Shown in pieces: positions 59,379 to 64,000 of a DNA stretch of 64,000 nucleotides. Source of the DNA: Tetramitus jugosus (taxonomy: Eukaryota; Heterolobosea; Eutetramitea; Acrasida; Vahlkampfiidae). The notes under the pieces were generated by a model. The model ran no database searches. It was not told the origin of the DNA and was given only the letters and a program-made list of their open reading frames with translations. The DNA lies in the NCBI GenBank assembly GCA_937625935.1, contig OW569367.1, positions 124,001 through 188,000 on the forward strand, read 5' to 3'. The translations under genes were made by a program, and so were the position numbers. Position 1 is the first letter of the stretch, and every line of letters starts with the position of its first letter.

Positions 59379-61775
59379 TTATTTCTTGGACTTTTGCTTG
59401 TAGCCCTTCTTCTCTTGTTCTTGTTTCTGTTTGATCACGTCGTCAAATGTTCTCTGGACTAGTCTTTTGGAAATGGCTTGGATCTTGTCTCCCTTCTTGC
59501 CTTCATCGTATCCTTCGATAGCAATAGCACACTCGGAGCCCTTCTTTACTTCCTTGGCTTTCTCTTTGAACAACTGCAGCGACACTAACTTGCAATTGTC
59601 AACAAGTGTCTTACCAAATCGAACAACTCTATAGTAATTGGCGTCGGCCTTCAGTACTCCCTCAGTCACCAAACCTCCAATCACAAACTGCTTGAACGAT
59701 TTTCCATTGTCACTCTTCATCGAGATCTCAAATGATTGCTTGAATTCTAACTCACCAATCACATCTTCATGTTCCACTACTGGCAGAATCTTTGTCAACT
59801 CTCCCTTCAGGTAATCAATCAAATGATAAATGACCTTGAAGTGTACCAATGGGATCTTCATATTTTGTGCTTTAAGCGACAGTGCTGATGAGGCCTTAAT
59901 GTTCATACCAATGATCTGTGCACCAGTAGCCTTTGCTAGTTCAATATCACTATCACTAATCTGTCCCACGCTCTCTTTCACGATTTGAATACGAACTTCG
60001 TCATTTGGGAAAGATGAAATAATGTTGTGGAAGGCATCGAGCGCTCCTCTGACATCAGCTTTGATAATGACAGCCAGAGTAGGTCGCTTGTCTGCAAACA
60101 TCTCTTCCACTTCGTCTTCCACTTCACCCATCTCTTCTGCTTCTGTTTGATCTGATCCATGAATGAACTTGTCTTGGCGCTTCTTCAACGCTTCTTCCTT
60201 TAGTGAGGCAAGCTCCAGTTTTTGTTCAAATACTTTCATTGCGTCTTCTTCTTCTCTCTCGTATTGAGTCTCTAGCAACCGATATTCAATCATTCGTTTT
60301 GCATGAATTTCATCTGGTACTTCGAGAATGACATCACCAGCCTCAGGCATTCCATTGAATCCAATGATTTCAACAGGGTCCGATGGATATCCTTCCTTCA
60401 TCTGCTTAAGATTCTGATCTCTAATGGATTTGACTCTACCATAGGTCAACCCTGCGACAAAAAACTGTCCAGGCTTCATTGTACCTCGTCTGACGATCGC
60501 AGTGGTCGTGAGTCCTAATCCCTTATCGACTCTGCCCTCGATCACAGTGGCTTCCATTGAGCAATTCTTCCTTTTTGCCTTCAAGTCCAACATTTCAGCC
60601 TGAAGTGCAATTGCTTCCAACAACTGTTCAATGTTTTGTCCCTTGAGTGCACTGATGCCCACTACTTGAACATCACCCTGATACTTCTCGGTCACAATCT
60701 CATAATTGAGCAACTGTTCTTCAATTTTTTCAGGATTAGCATTGTCCTTGTCAATCTTATTAATGGCGACAATAATTGGTACACCATAGTTTTTTGCGTG
60801 CTTGATGACTTCGACAGTCTGAGGCATGACACCATCATCAGCCGCAATCACCAAAACAATGATATCAGTCACTTTTGCACCAGCACTTCTCATACGAGTG
60901 AACGCTTCGTGACCTGGTGTATCAATAAACGTCAATGTATCATTCTCTGATCCCATTCCTTCCAATTTGACCTTGAATGCACCAATGTGCTGTGTAATAC
61001 CACCGGCTTCTCTCTCTGCCACATTCGTCTTCCTCAACGTGTCCAACAGTGTTGTTTTTCCGTGATCTACGTGACCCATAATCGTAACGACAGGCGATTT
61101 TCTGACTGCACCCTCCTCACCACTCAAATTCTCAAACGGTGTGACCACTTGGAATGAATCACCAAACTTTTCCAAATCACCAGTGTTTAGCTCTAACCGA
61201 GACTCAATTCCCAAATCGGAACACAGATTCATAATCATATCAGTGGTCAACACATCTTCCAATGTGTAGTTGTCAAGTGGCAAAAAATGTTGCAAATCGT
61301 TGGCTTTGCATCCGAGTGCATCTCCGAGCATACGACAGCTCATTGGTCCACTAAACTTGAAAATGGCTGTTGGTCGATTACTACTCACATTTTCTGTACT
61401 GTTGCTTTTGTTGTTATTGTTATTTGATGCTGGTGGTTGTTGTTTAGCAGAGAGATGCCTTATGATTTGAGATCGAATCTGTCGAGTGATCGATGGATCA
61501 TTGAGTCTCTCCTGTTTCTTCATATCAATAAATGCTCTTTTTCTTGTCATATATGCTTGGAATCTTCGACTTCGTGTAGATGCTGGAGATGCGTAGGATC
61601 GACACTGTGCGGGATAAAGACTGATCATGTGAGGGTGGTGCTGAGTGATGATGCGACGATGATGCAGCAGCATCAGTGATGTTGTGGAGGACCTGACATG
61701 ATCAAACAATGCATATTGTTGTTTCTTCTGTTGCAGGAAAATGGTTCGTGTGATGGGTTGTTTGAGCTTGTGCAT
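59379..61775 (-). CDS. MTIF2: Mitochondrial translation initiation factor IF-2
   Basis: 798 residues. An Arg/Ser/His-rich N-terminus without acidic residues fits a mitochondrial presequence, followed by a Ser/Asn linker. The GTPase domain starts SPVVTIMGHVDHGKTTLLDT (G1), then GGITQHIGAF (switch I), DTPGHEAF (G3), NKIDKDNAN (G4) and SALKG (G5). After it come domains II, III and IV, ending in the C-terminal fMet-tRNA-binding region around VKKGSECAIAIEGYDEGKKG. It positions initiator tRNA on mitochondrial ribosomes. Confidence 0.95.
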   Translation of the reverse strand: MHKLKQPITRTIFLQQKKQQYALFDHVRSSTTSLMLLHHRRIITQHHPHMISLYPAQCRSYASPASTRSRRFQAYMTRKRAFIDMKKQERLNDPSITRQIRSQIIRHLSAKQQPPASNNNNNKSNSTENVSSNRPTAIFKFSGPMSCRMLGDALGCKANDLQHFLPLDNYTLEDVLTTDMIMNLCSDLGIESRLELNTGDLEKFGDSFQVVTPFENLSGEEGAVRKSPVVTIMGHVDHGKTTLLDTLRKTNVAEREAGGITQHIGAFKVKLEGMGSENDTLTFIDTPGHEAFTRMRSAGAKVTDIIVLVIAADDGVMPQTVEVIKHAKNYGVPIIVAINKIDKDNANPEKIEEQLLNYEIVTEKYQGDVQVVGISALKGQNIEQLLEAIALQAEMLDLKAKRKNCSMEATVIEGRVDKGLGLTTTAIVRRGTMKPGQFFVAGLTYGRVKSIRDQNLKQMKEGYPSDPVEIIGFNGMPEAGDVILEVPDEIHAKRMIEYRLLETQYEREEEDAMKVFEQKLELASLKEEALKKRQDKFIHGSDQTEAEEMGEVEDEVEEMFADKRPTLAVIIKADVRGALDAFHNIISSFPNDEVRIQIVKESVGQISDSDIELAKATGAQIIGMNIKASSALSLKAQNMKIPLVHFKVIYHLIDYLKGELTKILPVVEHEDVIGELEFKQSFEISMKSDNGKSFKQFVIGGLVTEGVLKADANYYRVVRFGKTLVDNCKLVSLQLFKEKAKEVKKGSECAIAIEGYDEGKKGDKIQAISKRLVQRTFDDVIKQKQEQEKKGYKQKSKK

Positions 61776-61970
61776 TTTTTTGTTGAAGTTTGTTTTTTTG
61801 GCGTTGGTTGGTTAGTTCGTTGGATTGAGAGACAAATGTGGATGATGTTTGTTGTGTCTCTGTCTGTTTTTCTGTGTGGGAATATTCACACAAGATTTCT
61901 CCTCAGGTTCAACCAAACTCTTGCAGCAAAACAAGTTTTACCGATTGTTTTGGCGGAGATGTTGGGCGGC

Positions 61971-63302
61971 TTAGTTCAATTCCTGGTAGATTTCGGACTG
62001 TCTGACATAGGAGAGCAATTGTTCCACGAGCTCATACAGTTCGTGCCAGCTCTTTTCCAGCAGGATCTGCAACCTGGGAGAGAGCTGCTTCAGCACATAA
62101 ATGCTGAGGAGAAGACCATGGAAATAGATTGCTGTTGTGAGATACATCAGGTTGTTAATGATCTCCTTTGGTATGTTGGCAAAACTAATCGTTCTCAAAT
62201 AGAGTGTTATGAGTCTATAGTACATGTCTGGGTTTCTCTTGCGCAAGTGTGTGATCAGACCCAAGATATACAACAGTGTCCGCTCTCGGATATCTGATAT
62301 TGCACTCAATTGCGAGAGTCTTTGTTTCAGAAATATATCTAGCAACAGAGAATAGTAAAGTACAAATGGTTTGACTTGGTGTTGGAACGCCTTGTGCAGT
62401 CGTGCAGAAGCGACAAGTGCAGCCAACGAAAGAGCAGTGAACACCTTTAGAGAGATCTCAACACTGTTCAACACCAGTGTCATATAAAATGGTACAATCG
62501 GTAAACTTCTCATCTTTGAAGCAATCAACTGTGATCGGTCCACTGCCTTAAAAGTTCCACTGTACAAATCTTCCTCCTCGGTCTCATTGTTGCCTCTTGT
62601 TTTAGTGTCATCTTCGCCCTCTGACCGTTGAGAGGAAAAGAACGACGCCAAACTCAATAAGCTCTTCACCCAGTCCATTGCTATCGTTACCATACCATGG
62701 CTATTTACATTCTTCTGTTTTTTCGCTTCTCCCTGCTTGCCACTCTTTTTCTCGTTACTTCCTTGTTCCTCTTCTTCCTGTTCGCTCTCATCTTGCTCCT
62801 CCAAAATCATATAGATATCAATCATCGTATGAAAAATGCGTCGCAATATCTCTCGGATACGAAATCGTTTGACTCTTCGATGCAATTCCTTCAAGTGTGA
62901 TGTCATGGCAATGGAATCTTCACTTGTGGGATCACTTAGCTTTTGAATCATATTGTGTTGTGCAAATGATCCAATAAACCGATGACTATCAGGAATGGTT
63001 CTATGCTGCCTCAACACCATATCATCGCTCTCATCGCTCCAAATCATCATGTTTTCATGGTTCTTCCTCGTGTTCTTGTCATGAGTTTGTCGTACTCGTT
63101 GTGAGGATACACTACCTGATGGGGTCGACACTGAACACGAAGAAGCAGAGAGCAGAGATTGTGATGATCCTGCCGTCGTCTGATGTCGAATGTTCAGATG
63201 ACCCATGAGGATGAGACACCTCCTGTGAGAGTTCTCCTGTGAGGAAGAAAAACAACATGACGGCATTCGTCTCTTCTTCTCTTCCAGATCTGCATGATAC
63301 AT
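61971..63302 (-). CDS. Unknown protein with C-terminal hydrophobic helices
   Basis: 443 residues from the first ATG; later Met codons are possible starts. The first 190 residues are polar, with a Glu/Asp run (DESEQEEEEQGSNEK). From about residue 270 there are several hydrophobic stretches: LPIVPFYMTLVLNSVEISLK, VFTALSLAALVASARL, VLYYSLLLDIFL and INNLMYLTTAIYFHGLLLSI. These are probable membrane segments or buried helices. No family recognised. Confidence 0.65.
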   Translation of the reverse strand: MYHADLEEKKRRMPSCCFSSSQENSHRRCLILMGHLNIRHQTTAGSSQSLLSASSCSVSTPSGSVSSQRVRQTHDKNTRKNHENMMIWSDESDDMVLRQHRTIPDSHRFIGSFAQHNMIQKLSDPTSEDSIAMTSHLKELHRRVKRFRIREILRRIFHTMIDIYMILEEQDESEQEEEEQGSNEKKSGKQGEAKKQKNVNSHGMVTIAMDWVKSLLSLASFFSSQRSEGEDDTKTRGNNETEEEDLYSGTFKAVDRSQLIASKMRSLPIVPFYMTLVLNSVEISLKVFTALSLAALVASARLHKAFQHQVKPFVLYYSLLLDIFLKQRLSQLSAISDIRERTLLYILGLITHLRKRNPDMYYRLITLYLRTISFANIPKEIINNLMYLTTAIYFHGLLLSIYVLKQLSPRLQILLEKSWHELYELVEQLLSYVRQSEIYQELN

Positions 63303-63379
63303 GATGATTGATTTTGTTGTTTTTGTTTTTCGGATTTTTTATTTCCAAAATAATAATTTAGTTGTGTGCTCGTTTGTAT

Positions 63380-64000
63380 TTACAAATCCTTGAATTTGGC
63401 AAGTTCAGTTTTGCTTGGAATGTAGTAGTAGTTACTGGAGAGGCACTTTGAGAACTTCATCACATAGTCACTATGTCCATCCTCGGTCTTTCCAACCATT
63501 CTGTCAAGCATTCGATCAAAATGAGTGACATTGTTGGAATAAGCAATGAACAGAAGACCACTGTCTCCACCTACACTGCCATATGGCATACTCTGTCTAA
63601 CGATTGGTATTCTCTTGAAACCTTCGTCTCTCATACGACGAACATGGGAGGTAAGTGGCATCTCCTTCTCTGACAACTCTTCACTCCAGTCCTTCTTTCT
63701 TCCGATCCAACCCTCTTGTTCTCTCTGTCCTATATTCTTCAATCCCTGAAGATCGTGTTGCCAAACTTGGTGGATGAGGAAACTGCCACCAGTTTGAGGA
63801 ATAACTGCTGCTTCGACTCTTTCTTCCTTTGTGGTTGGATTCTCGGTTCCATCGATGAAACCAGACAAGTCTCTTCCATCTCTGAATTGCCATCCATATC
63901 TATCTTCTATTTTAACAATTGCTTCCTGTGGCAATGCATTGACAAATGCTTGCACCACTTCATAGCATTGAGATCTCGAGTCTGCCTTGACATGAAGAAC
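63380..64000 (-). CDS. DyP-type peroxidase, C-terminal part (5' end outside window)
   Basis: The frame is open to base 64000; about 206 C-terminal residues are visible, ending at 63380. The peroxidase family shows the GxxDG motif as GFIDGTENPTTKEER, with the distal Asp, and the proximal heme-ligand His in SHVRRMRDEGFKRI followed by SMPYGS. Before this are VLHVKADSRSQCYE and EDRYGWQFRDGRDLSG, as in the family. DyP peroxidases reduce H2O2 with a heme and oxidise dyes and other aromatics. They occur in bacteria, fungi and some amoebae. Whether it has a signal peptide cannot be seen. Confidence 0.92.
   Translation of the reverse strand, partial: VLHVKADSRSQCYEVVQAFVNALPQEAIVKIEDRYGWQFRDGRDLSGFIDGTENPTTKEERVEAAVIPQTGGSFLIHQVWQHDLQGLKNIGQREQEGWIGRKKDWSEELSEKEMPLTSHVRRMRDEGFKRIPIVRQSMPYGSVGGDSGLLFIAYSNNVTHFDRMLDRMVGKTEDGHSDYVMKFSKCLSSNYYYIPSKTELAKFKDL

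Overview
The window is nuclear DNA from a free-living, gene-dense unicellular eukaryote. About 35 protein genes and one tRNA gene are packed on both strands, mostly with 50-600 bp between them. Most genes are intronless; the few introns I could place are short GT-AG introns (77-331 nt), located by matching reading frames to known families. Stops are standard (TAA/TAG/TGA). Many proteins carry long tracts of Asn, Ser, His, Gln, Asp or Thr encoded by near-pure trinucleotide repeats. A BBSome GTPase (ARL6), WRAP73, an RWP-RK protein, a GARP subunit, Integrator and calpain-7 together suggest a protist able to make flagella. A heterolobosean amoeboflagellate such as Naegleria fits best. That is inference from gene style and content, not from a marker gene.

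Layout. 1-9.3 kb: 3' part of Integrator subunit 1 (+), ARL6/BBS3 (-), a SAMHD1-like dNTPase (-, two exons), an LRR/coiled-coil protein (+), a poorly resolved small gene (-), an F-box acidic protein (+, frame-broken or spliced) and a D-box B-type cyclin (-). 9.4-20 kb: YIPF6 (-, two exons), a PPR-type helical-repeat protein (+), an NMD3-like protein without the zinc-binding N-terminus (+), calpain-7 (+), a C-terminally short MFAP1-like protein (-) and tRNA-Val(AAC) (-). 20.5-33.2 kb: RWP-RK factor (+), NPRL2 swollen by repeats (+), a cytochrome b5-fold protein (-), a repeat-rich basic nuclear-type protein (+), a ZNF511-like zinc finger protein (+), a twin CX9C protein (-), an LRR protein (+) and an MgtE/SLC41-type membrane protein (+). 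33.3-46.2 kb: VPS51 (+), a SAM methyltransferase (-), alanine aminotransferase (-), a coiled-coil protein (+), WRAP73 (+) and dihydropyrimidine dehydrogenase (+, three exons). 46.3-64 kb: APC1 (+), an ankyrin protein (+), the mitochondrial 2-oxodicarboxylate carrier (+, two exons), ZNHIT2 (-), IMP4 (-), a thioredoxin-fold-like protein (-), mitochondrial IF-2 (-), a membrane-associated unknown (-) and the 3' part of a DyP-type peroxidase (-).

The genes do not form one operon-like system; they are housekeeping genes with some loose functional links: APC/C subunit APC1 and a D-box cyclin, NMD3-like/IMP4/ZNHIT2 (ribosome and RNP assembly), ARL6/WRAP73 (cilium and basal body), and a nucleotide-pool pair (SAMHD1-like, DPYD). 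The most unusual features are a compact, strongly foldable element in the INTS1 3' UTR flanked by a duplicated copy of the coding end, an NMD3 homologue missing its zinc domain, an MFAP1 homologue missing its C-terminal half, a broken-looking small gene at 6.1-6.6 kb, and a recurrent TTTTGGCG-type promoter motif including a palindromic E2F-like site.
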